Assembly: GCF_029269835.1 (NCBI RefSeq)
Contig: NZ_JARJBB010000005.1
Span: 1-64,000 of the forward strand
Length of the DNA stretch: 64,000 nucleotides
Reading direction: 5' to 3'
From: Streptomyces tropicalis
GTDB taxonomy: Bacteria; Actinomycetota; Actinomycetes; Streptomycetales; Streptomycetaceae
Shown piece by piece: positions 52,908-62,231 of the stretch. Within the stretch, counting starts at the first letter, position 1, and every line of letters begins with the position of its first letter. Made by a program: the position numbers and the translations under genes. Under the pieces are notes generated by a model. That model was given only the letters and a program-made list of their open reading frames with translations, ran no database searches and was not told the DNA's origin.

Positions 52908-54515
52908 CTACGCGTCCGCGGCGCGCCGCCTGCGCACGCCCGCCCCGATCGCCCAGCCCAGGCCGCCGGCGGCGACCAGGACGAGCGCGATCTCCGGCAG
53001 GATGCCCATCCGGGTGGCAGGCGTGAGAGAGGTGCGCAGGGGCACCTTCTGGACCAGGTGGCCGGCCACGAACATGCCGGTCTTCCGGGCGACCGTGCCG
53101 TCGGGCATGATCACGGCGCTGACGCCGCTGGTCACCGGGACGGTGACGGTGCGGCTGTGCTCGACCGCACGGACCCGGGACATGGCCAGCTGCTGGTAGG
53201 TCATCTCGCTGCGGTCGAAGGTCGCGTTGTTGCTCGGCACGGAGATCATCTGCGCGCCGTGGGTGACGGTGTCGCGCACGGCCCAGTCGAAGGCGGCCTC
53301 GTAGCAGGTGGCGAGGCCGATCCGGGTGCCGGCCACGGAGAACACGCCCGGCTTCGAGCCCCGGCTGAAGTCCTGCCGGACCATCGTCGTCCAGTTCTTG
53401 TTGATGTCCGCGAGCAGCGAGCGCATCGGCAGGTACTCGCCGAACGGCTGCACCTGGCGCTTGTCGTAGGTCTGGGTGGGGCCCTTCACCGGGTCCCACA
53501 GGATCTGCTCGTTGAGCAGCTTGCCGTCGCGCTCCACGACGCCGCCGACGGAGATCGGCGCGCCGACCGCCTTGGCGGCCTCGTCGATGACGGTGCGGGC
53601 GTCGGGGTTGGCGAAGGGGTCGATGTCGGAGGAGTTCTCCGGCCAGAGCACGACGTCGGGCCGCGGGGTCCGGCCCGCCTTGATCTCCGCGGCCAGCCGG
53701 AGCGTCTCGCGCACGTGGTGGTCGAGGACGGCACGCCGCTGGGCGTTGAACTCCAGGCCGGAGCGGGGCACGTTGCCCTGGATGACCGCCACGGTGGTGG
53801 TGCCGTTCTCGGCCCGGTCGCTGACCAGGGGCCGCGCGGCCACCGCCGCGGCGACGGGAACGGCCACGCTCAGCAGCGCCGCGACGGCGGCCGGCCGCCG
53901 CACGGAGCGGGTGCGGCGGCCCTCCAGCGCGAGCCGCACCACCTCGGCCAGGCCGAAGCCGCACAGCACCACCGCGAAGCCGAGGACCGGGGTGCCGCCG
54001 ACGGCGGCCAGCGGCAGGAACACGCCGTCCGCCTGGCCGAAGGCGATCTTTCCCCAGGGGAAGCCACGGAAGGGCACGCGCGCGCGTACGGCCTCACCGG
54101 CGATCCAGACCGCGGCCGCCCACAGCGGCCAGGCGGGCAGCCGCGACACGGCCGCGATGCCCACGCCGACCAGGGCGACGAAGACCGCCTCCACCGCGAC
54201 GAGCGCCAGCCAGGGGCCGGGGCCGACCTCGACGCCGGTCCACACCAGCAGCGGCAGCAGGAAGCCCAGGCCGAACAGGTAGCCGAGGCCGAGCGCCGCC
54301 TTCCAGCTCCTGCCCCTCAGCACCGCGCCGAACACGGCGAGGGCGGGCAGGGCCAGCCACCACAGGGGACGCGGCGGGAAACTGACGTAGAGGAGCACAC
54401 CCGAGAGCGTCGCGGCGAGGGCGGGCACGAGCCGTACGAGCTTCGCGCCCCAGGGGGCGGGCGCGGACTGCGGACGCAGCCGGTCCGGCTCGACGGAAGT
54501 TGCGGTGACGGTCAC
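52908..54515 (-). CDS. lnt: apolipoprotein N-acyltransferase
   Basis: 535 residues. Several N-terminal helices (about 25-230) and a C-terminal carbon-nitrogen hydrolase domain carry the Glu-Lys-Cys triad: Glu293 (LWPENSS), Lys352 (YDKRQVQPFGEYLP) and Cys404 (LATCYEAAFD). It N-acylates the lipid-modified cysteine of lipoproteins. The start is GTG 54515: no ribosome-binding site, but TACACT lies six bases upstream, implying a leaderless transcript. A 581-residue reading adds an Arg-rich sequence and was rejected. Streptomyces usually have two lnt genes. Confidence 0.9.
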   Translation of the reverse strand: MTVTATSVEPDRLRPQSAPAPWGAKLVRLVPALAATLSGVLLYVSFPPRPLWWLALPALAVFGAVLRGRSWKAALGLGYLFGLGFLLPLLVWTGVEVGPGPWLALVAVEAVFVALVGVGIAAVSRLPAWPLWAAAVWIAGEAVRARVPFRGFPWGKIAFGQADGVFLPLAAVGGTPVLGFAVVLCGFGLAEVVRLALEGRRTRSVRRPAAVAALLSVAVPVAAAVAARPLVSDRAENGTTTVAVIQGNVPRSGLEFNAQRRAVLDHHVRETLRLAAEIKAGRTPRPDVVLWPENSSDIDPFANPDARTVIDEAAKAVGAPISVGGVVERDGKLLNEQILWDPVKGPTQTYDKRQVQPFGEYLPMRSLLADINKNWTTMVRQDFSRGSKPGVFSVAGTRIGLATCYEAAFDWAVRDTVTHGAQMISVPSNNATFDRSEMTYQQLAMSRVRAVEHSRTVTVPVTSGVSAVIMPDGTVARKTGMFVAGHLVQKVPLRTSLTPATRMGILPEIALVLVAAGGLGWAIGAGVRRRRAADA

Positions 54516-54527
54516 CCGGGGAGTGTA
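54516..54527 (-). promoter_or_regulatory. leaderless -10 box of lnt
   Basis: TACACT (rc of 54522-54527), six bases, then the GTG at 54515. A weak TGTCGG lies about 18 bp farther upstream as a possible -35. Confidence 0.45.
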
Positions 54528-54764
54528 CGGCGACCGCGTCCGCACCCGACAGGACGGTCCGGACGGCCGGACGGCCGGACGGCGGGGGGAGCGGGGGCGG
54601 CCGGACCGGTCCCGGCCGTACGTTTCCGCACGAGACGTCCACAATCCGGTCATCAGCCGCTACGGTGTGCCGGAGCCCGAGCCGTACGGCCGTGGGGGCC
54701 GGGCGGGCCGGGTGCGTTCAGGGTCGGGCTGAGCGGGGTGCCGGGGGGCGGGGGGGGCGATCAC

Positions 54765-56078
54765 GTGCGGACCAGAGAGAGGGCGTGCGCCGGCGGGGCG
54801 GACGGCGCACGCCGGCCGGGCGACGGACGGCGGGCCGGCGGCGGAGACCGGGCTGCGCAGGGGCAGGGGCCGGGGCAGGCCGACAGTGCGGGGCGGCCGA
54901 GTGGCCGGAGGCGCACCGGCGGCGCGGGTGACACGGACCCCGCGCGGGGATCGGGGTGTGCGCACGGCTCGGAGCGTGCGGGTGCGTCGGAGCGTCCGGA
55001 CGGCTCGGAACGCACGGACGGCGACAGGCGGTCGGAGGCCGCGGACGGCGACAGACGGAACGTCTCCGACGCGGTCGGTGTGGTGGTGCTCGGGGCCTGC
55101 GCCGCCTGGTCGCTGATCGCGGGGGCCCTGCACGACGGGCGCCCCGAGGGCGTGCTGCTCGCGGTGCTGGGCACGGCGGCCGGATACGCCACGGGCCGTA
55201 TCTGCGGCGCGCTGCTGCCGGTCGCCGCGTTCGGCGCCGCGGCGGCGCTGGGGCCCGTCCTCGCGGTGGCGGTTCCGGAATTGGCGCCGGGGCCGCAGTT
55301 CGCCGCGCCGCTCGGGCACGCAGGGGCCACCGCCGCCGTACTGGCCCTGTCCGCAGGCGCCGCCTGCTGCGCCGCGTGGGCCGCTTCCGCACGGGTCGCC
55401 CGGCTCGTGCTGTGGATGTCGGCCGCGGCGGTGACGGCGACCGCGGCCGCGATGGGCTCGGGCGCGGGGACGGCCTGCTGTGCCGCGGTGCTGCTGTGTT
55501 CCGCGGCGGCCGGGCGGCTGCGCGGCAGGGGGCCGGGGATCGCAGGCCTGGCGGCGTCCGCCGCCGCGGTGGCCGCGGGAGCCTGGGCCGTCGCCGCGCG
55601 GTCCCTGCCCGGCGGCCTCGCCGACGACGTGGTGGGCCTGCTGACGCCGCACCGCGTCGGCCTGTGGCGGGACGCGCTGCGCCTCGCCCACCGGGACACG
55701 GGCTCAGGAGTCGGGCCCGGCCGGTTCGGGGAGTTCGGCCCGGTGGCCGTCCCCTGGGTGCCGTCGAACGGGAAGCCGCACTCCGCGCTGCTGCAGCAGG
55801 CCGCCGAGCAGGGCGTCGTCGGTGTGCTGCTCCTGGTGGCGGCCTACGGCTGGGTGCTCCACGCACTCTGGCGCACCCGGCGGCCCGCGCCCGTGGCGCT
55901 CACGGCGGGCGCGGCGCTGACCGCGGTGGCCGTGATCGCGACGTTCGGCAACGCGCTGAGCTTCACGGCGGTGACGGTGGGGACGGGCTTGCTGGCGGGC
56001 ATGGCCACTGCGCGCCCGCTGGCGGCCGAGGAGCCGGAGACGACCGCCGAGCCGGTGGCCGCGGCCCCGGCACCGTGA
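54765..56078 (+). CDS. O-antigen ligase-like membrane protein
   Basis: About 437 residues from GTG 54765; the start is uncertain, and the first 100 residues are low-complexity Arg/Gly/Asp-rich sequence. Roughly nine or ten hydrophobic helices follow. The late segment LLTPHRVGLWRDALRLAHRD, then VGPGRFGEFGP and PHSALLQQAAEQGVVG match the Wzy_C/O-antigen ligase signature, where a His and Arg bind the lipid-linked donor. It probably polymerises or ligates a surface glycan. It diverges from lnt. The helices contain repeated Ala/Val runs, as usual for this family. Confidence 0.72.
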   Translation: MRTRERACAGGADGARRPGDGRRAGGGDRAAQGQGPGQADSAGRPSGRRRTGGAGDTDPARGSGCAHGSERAGASERPDGSERTDGDRRSEAADGDRRNVSDAVGVVVLGACAAWSLIAGALHDGRPEGVLLAVLGTAAGYATGRICGALLPVAAFGAAAALGPVLAVAVPELAPGPQFAAPLGHAGATAAVLALSAGAACCAAWAASARVARLVLWMSAAAVTATAAAMGSGAGTACCAAVLLCSAAAGRLRGRGPGIAGLAASAAAVAAGAWAVAARSLPGGLADDVVGLLTPHRVGLWRDALRLAHRDTGSGVGPGRFGEFGPVAVPWVPSNGKPHSALLQQAAEQGVVGVLLLVAAYGWVLHALWRTRRPAPVALTAGAALTAVAVIATFGNALSFTAVTVGTGLLAGMATARPLAAEEPETTAEPVAAAPAP

Positions 56079-56223
56079 ACGTCGTGGGACGCCCTGCCGG
56101 ACGGCGGACGCAAGAGCGGACGCAAGGGGGCCGGCAGATTCGGCAACCGGGCCCTGCCCGGCCGGGCGGCCGGCTCGGGCCGCCACGAAGCGGTGGGCTC
56201 AGGCCCGTCCGGGCATGGCCGGC

Positions 56224-56766
56224 TCAGACCCGTCCGGGCGTCGACGGCCGCAGGCGGTCCTGGATCACCTGGACCGCGGACTCGGCGTTGTCCACCGTGA
56301 TCGTGAAGGTGTGGCCGTCCCACAGGCGCAGCACCACACCTTCGCCGCGCCGTACGACGACCGCGGTGCCCTTGTCGGGGCGCCAGCGGTAGCCCCAGCC
56401 GCCCCAGTGACGCGGGGTGACGTGCGGGACGAAGTCCGCGCCCGCGACATGGGTGAGGGGGATCCGGCGGCGCGGCAGGCCGATGTGGCCGCAGCGCACC
56501 TCCAGCGACTCCGCGTCGACCTCCAGCGCCACGTGCACGAAGGCGAGGGTGCCGAAGAGGACGAGCAGACCGGCCGCGATGCAGCCGACCACCGACATCA
56601 CCAGCGGGAGGACGCCCGAGGTCCAGGCGGAGTCGACCGCCAGCTCGACGCCGAGCGCCATGCAGCCGGCGCCGACGAGCGCCAGGATCCACTGGAACCG
56701 GTTCGTGGCGCGTCCGGTCCAGATCACGGAGTTCGGGGTCGTCTCGCCGCGGGGGTGGTCCCTCAT
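56224..56766 (-). CDS. two-helix membrane protein with PH-like domain
   Basis: 180 residues. Two helices at about 25-45 and 50-75 are followed by a soluble domain (LEVRCGHIGLPRRRIPLTHVAGADF, then KGTAVVVRRGEGVVLRLWDGHTFTITVD) resembling bacterial PH-like membrane proteins. The specific function is unknown. There is no ribosome-binding site; TAACCT lies seven bases before the ATG, so it may be leaderless. Confidence 0.7.
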   Translation of the reverse strand: MRDHPRGETTPNSVIWTGRATNRFQWILALVGAGCMALGVELAVDSAWTSGVLPLVMSVVGCIAAGLLVLFGTLAFVHVALEVDAESLEVRCGHIGLPRRRIPLTHVAGADFVPHVTPRHWGGWGYRWRPDKGTAVVVRRGEGVVLRLWDGHTFTITVDNAESAVQVIQDRLRPSTPGRV

Positions 56767-56779
56767 GGATTCGAGGTTA
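56767..56779 (-). promoter_or_regulatory. leaderless -10 box
   Basis: TAACCT (rc of 56774-56779), seven bases, then the ATG at 56766. Confidence 0.4.
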
Positions 56780-56952
56780 CTCAGGTTTCGCCGCGCGGGT
56801 AGTCCGTTGCGGAGCGTGACCGGTCCGTGAGCCGCCGCGGCACTCCTCGTGCCGGTGGCGTGACCCGACGTCCCTCGCGCGTGTGCGCCGGTCTCCCGCG
56901 CGTACGGCCCCGAGCCGGCCGTGCGCCGGGGGTTCCGTGCAGGGGCGGGTGG

Positions 56953-57738
56953 TCAGCGGGCGGGGGCGGCCACCTGGAGGAGGCGGCCCTCCTCGTAGCC
57001 GAGCGCGGTGTCGGGCAGCTCGGACACGCGGCCGCTCAGCAGGACCGTGAGCCGGCTGTCGAGGTCCGCCTCGGGCACCGGGTCGGCGCCGATGCGGCGC
57101 AGCGCCTGGGCGGCGACGGCTCCCGCCGAGCCGTGCAGGACGAGCGGCGGGCGGCCGGGCTTCTGGACGGCGGCGCGGATCCGCTCGGCGACCAGTTCGT
57201 AGTTGGTGCAGCCCATGACGACGGTCGTCACGTCGTCGGGGGTGAGCGCGGCGGCCGCGGCGATCGCCGCGTCGACCGCCGCGTCGTCGGCGTGGTGCAC
57301 GGCGTCCGCCAGACCGGGGCAGGGCACCTCGGTGACGGACACGCCGTCGGCGAACTTCTCGATCAGGTCGCGCTGGTACGGGCTGCCGGTGGTGGCCGGG
57401 GTGGCCCAGATCGCTACGGGTCCGCCGCCCGCAGCGGCCGGCTTGATCGCCGGTACGGTGCCGATGATCGGCAGGTCGGGCTCGAACCGGGCGCGCAGCT
57501 GGGGCAGGGAGTGCACCGAGGCGGTGTTGCAGGCAACGATCAGCACGTCCGGACCCAGTGCGGCGGCGGCTGCGGCCACGGCCAGCGCCCGCTCCGTGAT
57601 GTCCTCGGGGGTGCGCGGCCCCCACGGCATCCCGTCGGGATCCCAGGAGAGGACGAGGTCGGCGTCGGGCCGCAGGCGGCGCACCGCGGCGGCGGCCGGG
57701 AGCAGGCCGATTCCGGAGTCCATGAGCGCGATCTTCAC
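56953..57738 (-). CDS. aspartate/glutamate racemase family protein
   Basis: 261 residues from GTG 57738. The N-terminal ALMDSGIGLLPAAAAVRRL resembles glutamate racemase's DSGxGG, and the two cysteines of the family are in VACNTASVHSLPQL and VMGCTNYELV (MurI usually has GCTHYPLL). It may racemise glutamate, aspartate or a related acid. Differences from MurI suggest it is a paralogue rather than the essential copy. TATCGT is six bases before the GTG. It shares a 57-bp divergent promoter region with the glycosyltransferase gene. Confidence 0.8.
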   Translation of the reverse strand: MKIALMDSGIGLLPAAAAVRRLRPDADLVLSWDPDGMPWGPRTPEDITERALAVAAAAAALGPDVLIVACNTASVHSLPQLRARFEPDLPIIGTVPAIKPAAAGGGPVAIWATPATTGSPYQRDLIEKFADGVSVTEVPCPGLADAVHHADDAAVDAAIAAAAALTPDDVTTVVMGCTNYELVAERIRAAVQKPGRPPLVLHGSAGAVAAQALRRIGADPVPEADLDSRLTVLLSGRVSELPDTALGYEEGRLLQVAAPAR

Positions 57739-57750
57739 CCGGCCACGATA
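57739..57750 (-). promoter_or_regulatory. leaderless -10 box of the racemase-family gene
   Basis: TATCGT (rc of 57745-57750), six bases, then the GTG at 57738. Confidence 0.4.
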
Positions 57751-57783
57751 GACGATGGCCCCCGAACGCCCTCTCCGGTGGGG

Positions 57784-57795
57784 CACACTGCGCGG
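57784..57795 (+). promoter_or_regulatory. leaderless -10-like box of the glycosyltransferase gene
   Basis: CACACT (57784-57789), six bases, then the GTG at 57796. It has one mismatch from a typical TANNNT box. Confidence 0.3.
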
Positions 57796-58989
57796 GTGAG
57801 CGCGCTCGTGGGGACCGCCGTCGGATCACTCGCCGCCTGGCTGTGGCTGCTGCTCGGCCAGGGCTTCTTCTGGCGCACGGACGTCAGGCTGCCGCCGCGG
57901 GCCGATCCGGCCCCCGGCGACTGGCCGCCGGTGTGCGTCGTGGTCCCCGCGCGGGACGAGGCCGCCGTGCTCGGAGCGAGCCTGCCCTCGCTGCTGGGGC
58001 AGGACTATCCGGGGCGGGCCGAGGTCTTCCTGGTCGACGACGGCAGCTCGGACGGCACCGGCGAGCTGGCCCGGGAGCTGGCGCGGCGGCACGGCGGGCT
58101 GCCGCTGACCGTGGACACGCCGGGCGAGCCTCCTGCCGGCTGGACGGGCAAGCTGTGGGCCGTGCGGCACGGCATCGCCCTCGCGCGGGCCCGCCGGCCC
58201 GAGTACCTGCTGCTGACCGACGCGGACATCGCGCACGCCCCGGACAGCCTGCGCACGCTGGTGGCGGCGGCCCGTACCGGGGACTTCGACGCGGTGTCGC
58301 AGATGGCGCGGCTGCGGGCGGAGAGCCGGTGGGAGCGGCTGGTCGTGCCGGCGTTCGTCTACTTCTTCGCGCAGCTCTACCCCTTCCGCCGGATCGGCCG
58401 CCGCGGCACGCGGACGGCGGCCGCGGCGGGGGGCTGCGTGCTGCTGCGCTCGGAGACGGCCGAGCGGGCCCGGATCCCGGAGGCGATCCGGCACGCGGTG
58501 ATCGACGACGTGGCCCTCGCCCGGGCCGTCAAGGACGGCGGGGGCCACATCTGGCTGGGGCTGGCGGAGCGGGCGGACAGCGTGCGCCCCTGTCCCCGGC
58601 TGCGGGACCTGTGGCGGATGGTCTCGCGCAGTGCCTACGCCCAGCTGCGCCACCACCCGCTCCTGCTGGCGGGCACCGTCGCCGGGCTGGCGCTGGTGTA
58701 CCTGGCCCCGCCCGTGACACTGGTCGCGGGTCTCGCCGCGGGCAGCGGACCGGCCGCGCTCGCCGGGGGGACCGCCTGGCTGGTGATGGCGGCGACGTAC
58801 GTGCCGATGCTGCGCTACTACCGCTGCCCGCTGTGGCTCGCTCCGCTGCTCCCCTTCACCGCGTTCCTCTATCTGCTGATGACGGTCGACTCGGCGGTGC
58901 AGCACCACCGGGGCCGGGGCGCCGCCTGGAAGGGCCGCACGTACGCCCGGCCGGGCACGGCCCCGGACGCGCTGCCCGAGGAGGGCTGA
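57796..58989 (+). CDS. glycosyltransferase family 2, HpnB-like
   Basis: 397 residues from GTG 57796. The N-terminal helix (LVGTAVGSLAAWLWLLLGQ) is followed by a GT-A domain. VCVVVPARDEAAVLGASL, FLVDDGSSDGT, LLLTDADIAHA (metal-binding) and AVIDDVALARAVKD are the expected catalytic elements, and three helices end the protein. The order and the PARDEAAVLGAS wording resemble hopene-associated HpnB. A hopanoid-linked or other lipid-linked glycosyl transfer is likely, but the sugar is unknown. Confidence 0.85.
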   Translation: MSALVGTAVGSLAAWLWLLLGQGFFWRTDVRLPPRADPAPGDWPPVCVVVPARDEAAVLGASLPSLLGQDYPGRAEVFLVDDGSSDGTGELARELARRHGGLPLTVDTPGEPPAGWTGKLWAVRHGIALARARRPEYLLLTDADIAHAPDSLRTLVAAARTGDFDAVSQMARLRAESRWERLVVPAFVYFFAQLYPFRRIGRRGTRTAAAAGGCVLLRSETAERARIPEAIRHAVIDDVALARAVKDGGGHIWLGLAERADSVRPCPRLRDLWRMVSRSAYAQLRHHPLLLAGTVAGLALVYLAPPVTLVAGLAAGSGPAALAGGTAWLVMAATYVPMLRYYRCPLWLAPLLPFTAFLYLLMTVDSAVQHHRGRGAAWKGRTYARPGTAPDALPEEG

Positions 58990-59076
58990 CCCGCCTGACG
59001 GACCGTGGAGCGGTCTCGGCGGCGCGGACGGGTCCGGGCTGTGGCGGCGGGCAACCCTGGACCGCCGAGGGCGGCT

Positions 59077-59092
59077 GGGGGCGGGCGCCCCC
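59077..59092. terminator. hairpin between convergent glycosyltransferase and TerD genes
   Basis: GGGGGC (59077-59082) and GCCCCC (59087-59092) with a four-base loop, in the 138 bases between the two stops. Confidence 0.4.
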
Positions 59093-59127
59093 GGGAGGGT
59101 CCCGCCGCGCCGGTCGGCCTCGGGGGC

Positions 59128-60495
59128 TCACTTGCGGCCGGGTGTCCAGTTCATGCCCCACCCGTAGGCGCGGTCGACCGTGCGCTGCGGGCTCACCCCG
59201 CGGTCGGGCACCAGGTACCGGGCCTCCCGCTGGACGACGAGTTCGCCGCCGCTCCGGGTGATGAGGGCGAGCGCGCAGACGGGCGAGGGGATCGTGCACT
59301 CGTCCAGGGCGAAGTCGACGGGGGCGCCGTGCTGCGGCCGGAGCGTGACCGTGGCGTGCAGGTCGGCGAAGGACCGGGCGCCCTCGTAGATGGTCACGAA
59401 GACGAGGATGCGCCGGAAGTCGTGCCGGTGGTCGAGGTTGACGGTGAGGTTCTCGCCGGTGTCCACCGCACCGGTCCGGTCGTCGCCGTCGAGGTGGATG
59501 TACGGGGGGTGGTGCAGGGAGCCGAAGGCGTTGCCGAGGGCCTGGACGACCCCCTTGCGGCCGTCGGACAGCTCGTACAGGGCGCACAGGTCGAGATCGA
59601 GGTCCGTGTGCTGGGCGAACGCCCGCCCGCTCTTGCCGCCCCACCCGGAGAACTGTGTGCGCATCTGCCAGTTGAGGTTCACGCGCAGCACACCGGAGGT
59701 GCCGCCCTGCTTGGCCAGCGACACGGAGGGAGCGGCCTTGGTGAGGGTCACCTTGGCCGGCCGGACCGGCGCGGTGCCCTGCGGGGCAGCGGCGGTCGGC
59801 GGCGCGGGTGCCCGGGGCGCGACCGGCGGCGGCAGCGGCACGGCGGGGCCGGTCGGCGGGGGCGCCGGCGTCCGGAGGGCGGGGCCCGTGAGCGGAGGGG
59901 GCGGGGCTGCGGGCGAGGGAGCGGGTGGGGCGGCGGGCGCGGGCGGCCCGGCGTGCTGCGGCTCGGACACGGTGATGCCGAAGTCGGTGGCCAGGCCCTC
60001 CAGTCCGCTGCTGTATCCCTGGCCCACGGCCCGGAACTTCCAGGCCCCCTGGCGGCGGTAGAACTCGCCGAGCACGAAGGCGGTCTCCGCGGTGGCGCCG
60101 GTGCTGTCGAAGCGGGCGGCCACCGTGCCGTGCGCCTCGTCCCGGACCTCGATGTACAGACCCGGCACCTGCCCGAAGGTCCCGCCGTCCGCCGAGGCCG
60201 CGAGCACCACCCGGTCCACTCCGGGCTCCACGCGCGCGAGATCGACGACGAGGGCGTCGGTCACCGCACCGCCCGCCGTGTGCTTGCCCAGGTGCCGGAC
60301 CGCGCCCGAGGCGTGCTCGGGCTGGTTGTAGAACACGAAGTCCGCGTCGGAGCGCACCTTTCGGCCGGCGAGCAGCAGGGCGGAGCCGTCCGCGTCGGGC
60401 ACGCCCGGTCCGGACCGCCAGCCCATCTCGACCCGCAGGGCCGTGCTCGGCACCGGTGTGTTCGACCCCTTCGCCATCACCATGTCCGCCCCCAT
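59128..60495 (-). CDS. TerD-family protein with two TerD domains
   Basis: 455 residues (ATG 60495; a GTG one codon earlier is possible). TerD domain 1 is at about 1-195 ([62 protein letters not shown]). A Pro/Ala-rich linker of about 80 residues follows, then a second domain at about 280-455 ([46 protein letters not shown]) with the acidic Ca-binding cluster. TerD proteins bind calcium and are tied to tellurite, phage and stress resistance. In Streptomyces they also act in development. The second domain is the more diverged. Confidence 0.88.
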   Translation of the reverse strand: MGADMVMAKGSNTPVPSTALRVEMGWRSGPGVPDADGSALLLAGRKVRSDADFVFYNQPEHASGAVRHLGKHTAGGAVTDALVVDLARVEPGVDRVVLAASADGGTFGQVPGLYIEVRDEAHGTVAARFDSTGATAETAFVLGEFYRRQGAWKFRAVGQGYSSGLEGLATDFGITVSEPQHAGPPAPAAPPAPSPAAPPPPLTGPALRTPAPPPTGPAVPLPPPVAPRAPAPPTAAAPQGTAPVRPAKVTLTKAAPSVSLAKQGGTSGVLRVNLNWQMRTQFSGWGGKSGRAFAQHTDLDLDLCALYELSDGRKGVVQALGNAFGSLHHPPYIHLDGDDRTGAVDTGENLTVNLDHRHDFRRILVFVTIYEGARSFADLHATVTLRPQHGAPVDFALDECTIPSPVCALALITRSGGELVVQREARYLVPDRGVSPQRTVDRAYGWGMNWTPGRK

Positions 60496-60759
60496 CACGT
60501 GTACCTGCCGCGTCCGGCCCGGCGGTCCGTCGGCCCTCCGTCCGACCAACCTATTCCCGCCGGGCCGCCCACCGCCCCGGCGAGCGGACGAAGACGTCCG
60601 TCCAACCGCCGGTAACCCATAGGGAACTCGGCCTTTACAGGATCCAAACCCCGTTCGCTGCCCCTTTTTGCCAACTTCGCTCGCATTGGGGATCCCCGGT
60701 CACCGCCGACACGGAAAACAACCCTCTTATCGGTCTCCCCAACCAGCACATCGTGGGCT

Positions 60760-60772
60760 TAACTTATGTGCC
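60760..60772 (+). promoter_or_regulatory. leaderless -10 box
   Basis: TAACTT (60760-60765), seven bases, then the ATG at 60773. The region from 60496 to 60759 is an AT-richer intergenic stretch with the divergent TerD promoter and no gene. Confidence 0.4.
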
Positions 60773-61192
60773 ATGACCTCCCCCCGCTCCACCTACGGCG
60801 GCGGTTACTACTCCGCCTCCTTCCCGGACACCCCGATCTACGACTCGCTCGTGGCCGAGCGGGGCACCCCGCAGATCGCCCCGATCCGGGTCCCCGCCCC
60901 CTACGACTCGGGCAGTCACCTCCCCGCGCTCCCGTCGGCGCTGCCCGCGCTGCCTTCGGGCCCGTCCCAGCCGGCCTACGGCTACCCGCAGGCGCAGCCC
61001 GCACCGCTGCAGCAGGCGCCGGCGGCGTACATCCCCCAGCAGGCCACGGCTCCGCGGGGCTATCCCGGCCCGCAGCAGCCGCAGCGCCCGATGGGCACCG
61101 GCTACGAGGCGATGCGCCCCGCGGCTGCCCGCCCAGGTGGTGCGCCGTACCAGCAGGACCCCTACGGCAACCAGCAGTACCGCGGGTACTGA
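60773..61192 (+). CDS. Pro/Gln/Tyr-rich conserved Streptomyces protein
   Basis: 139 residues. A conserved start (STYGGGYYSASFPDTPIYDSL) precedes PQIAPIRVPAPYDSGSHLPAL, then a long Pro/Gln/Ala-rich tail with repeated YPQ/QQP patterns and a C-terminal NQQYRGY. The N-terminal segment is a conserved Streptomyces hypothetical. The tail is probably disordered. Function unknown. Confidence 0.65.
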   Translation: MTSPRSTYGGGYYSASFPDTPIYDSLVAERGTPQIAPIRVPAPYDSGSHLPALPSALPALPSGPSQPAYGYPQAQPAPLQQAPAAYIPQQATAPRGYPGPQQPQRPMGTGYEAMRPAAARPGGAPYQQDPYGNQQYRGY

Positions 61193-61224
61193 TCCCGTCC
61201 TCCCCGGCCGTCCCTGCCTCCTGG

Positions 61225-61236
61225 CAGGATGAGGCC
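61225..61236 (+). promoter_or_regulatory. leaderless -10-like box of the MOSC gene
   Basis: CAGGAT (61225-61230), six bases, then the ATG at 61237. No ribosome-binding site. Confidence 0.35.
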
Positions 61237-62061
61237 ATGGGGACCGCGGAGCTGCACTCGATTCACGTCCACCCGGTCAAGGCGCTCCGGGGCACCTCGC
61301 CCCGGGAGGCCCTCGTGGAGCCCTGGGGGCTGGCCGGGGACCGGCGCTGGGCACTGGTCGACGACGGGGGAAAGGTCGTCACGCAGCGCCGCCATCCCCG
61401 GCTGGCCCTGGCCGCCGCCGAGCTGCTGCCCGGTGGCGGCCTTCGTCTGTCCGCCCCGGGGCGGGAGCCGCTCACGGTCGCCGTCCCGCCCGCGGGAGCC
61501 ACGGCGGTCGTGGACGTCTTCGGCACCGAGGTGGAGGCCGCGACCGCCGACGCGGCCGCGCACACCTGGTGCAGCGCCTACCTCGGGGCCGCGGTGCGCC
61601 TGCTCCACCTGGACGATCCGGCCACGCGCCGGCGCATCGACCCGGACTACGCACGGCCCGGGGAGACGGTGAGCTTCGCCGACGGGTTTCCGCTGCTGCT
61701 GACCTCCCTCGCCTCCCTGGACTCGCTCAACTCGCTGATCGCGCAGGGCGACCACGCCGAGGAGGGGCCGCTGCCGATGAACCGCTTCCGGCCCAACGTG
61801 GTGGTGGCGGGGACGCCGCCCTGGGCCGAGGACGACTGGTCGCGCATCGCGATCGGCGAGGTCGTCCTCCGGGTCGCCAAGCCGTGCGGCCGCTGCGCGG
61901 TGACCACCGTCGACCAGTCCACCGCCGGACGCGGCCGGGAACCGCTGCGGACGCTGGGGCGGCACCGGCGCTTCGGCCAGGACCTGGCCTTCGGGCAGAA
62001 CCTGGTGCCCGAGACCACCGGCACCGTCCGGCTCGGTGATCCGGTCCGGGTCCTCGCGTGA
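61237..62061 (+). CDS. MOSC domain-containing protein
   Basis: 274 residues. The MOSC beta-barrel N-terminal part (HSIHVHPVKALRGTS, LAGDRRWALVDDGGKVVTQR) is followed by the C-terminal MOSC core (FRPNVVVAGTPPWAEDDW, LRVAKPCGRCAVTTVDQSTA). The conserved Cys in KPCGRC would bind molybdenum cofactor or transfer sulfur, as in mARC-type reductases. Substrate unknown. Its own CAGGAT box makes a separate transcript from the preceding Pro/Gln-rich gene likely. Confidence 0.88.
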   Translation: MGTAELHSIHVHPVKALRGTSPREALVEPWGLAGDRRWALVDDGGKVVTQRRHPRLALAAAELLPGGGLRLSAPGREPLTVAVPPAGATAVVDVFGTEVEAATADAAAHTWCSAYLGAAVRLLHLDDPATRRRIDPDYARPGETVSFADGFPLLLTSLASLDSLNSLIAQGDHAEEGPLPMNRFRPNVVVAGTPPWAEDDWSRIAIGEVVLRVAKPCGRCAVTTVDQSTAGRGREPLRTLGRHRRFGQDLAFGQNLVPETTGTVRLGDPVRVLA

Positions 62062-62231
62062 CGGCGGCCCGTGGCGGGAACCCTCGGTACCCTGCCGCCC
62101 GTTGGGTCCCGTGAGAAGTCCGTGGGAGGCCCGGCGGGAGACGGATCTGTTCCGCCCCCGGCCGCGTCCCGGGGGAAGGGGCTCCGACCGGAGTCGTCGG
62201 GGTGTCGAGCGGGGGAAGGGGGTGCGGGGCT

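Noticed and set aside
54764..55070. repeated Arg-Ser-Glu low-complexity start of the O-antigen-ligase-like protein as a separate domain
   Set aside because: It could be real sequence before the membrane helices or simply upstream DNA read in frame; no motif supports either.
59760..59950. Pro/Ala-rich DNA as a tandem repeat
   Set aside because: It encodes the TerD linker; irregular proline spacing rather than an exact repeat.
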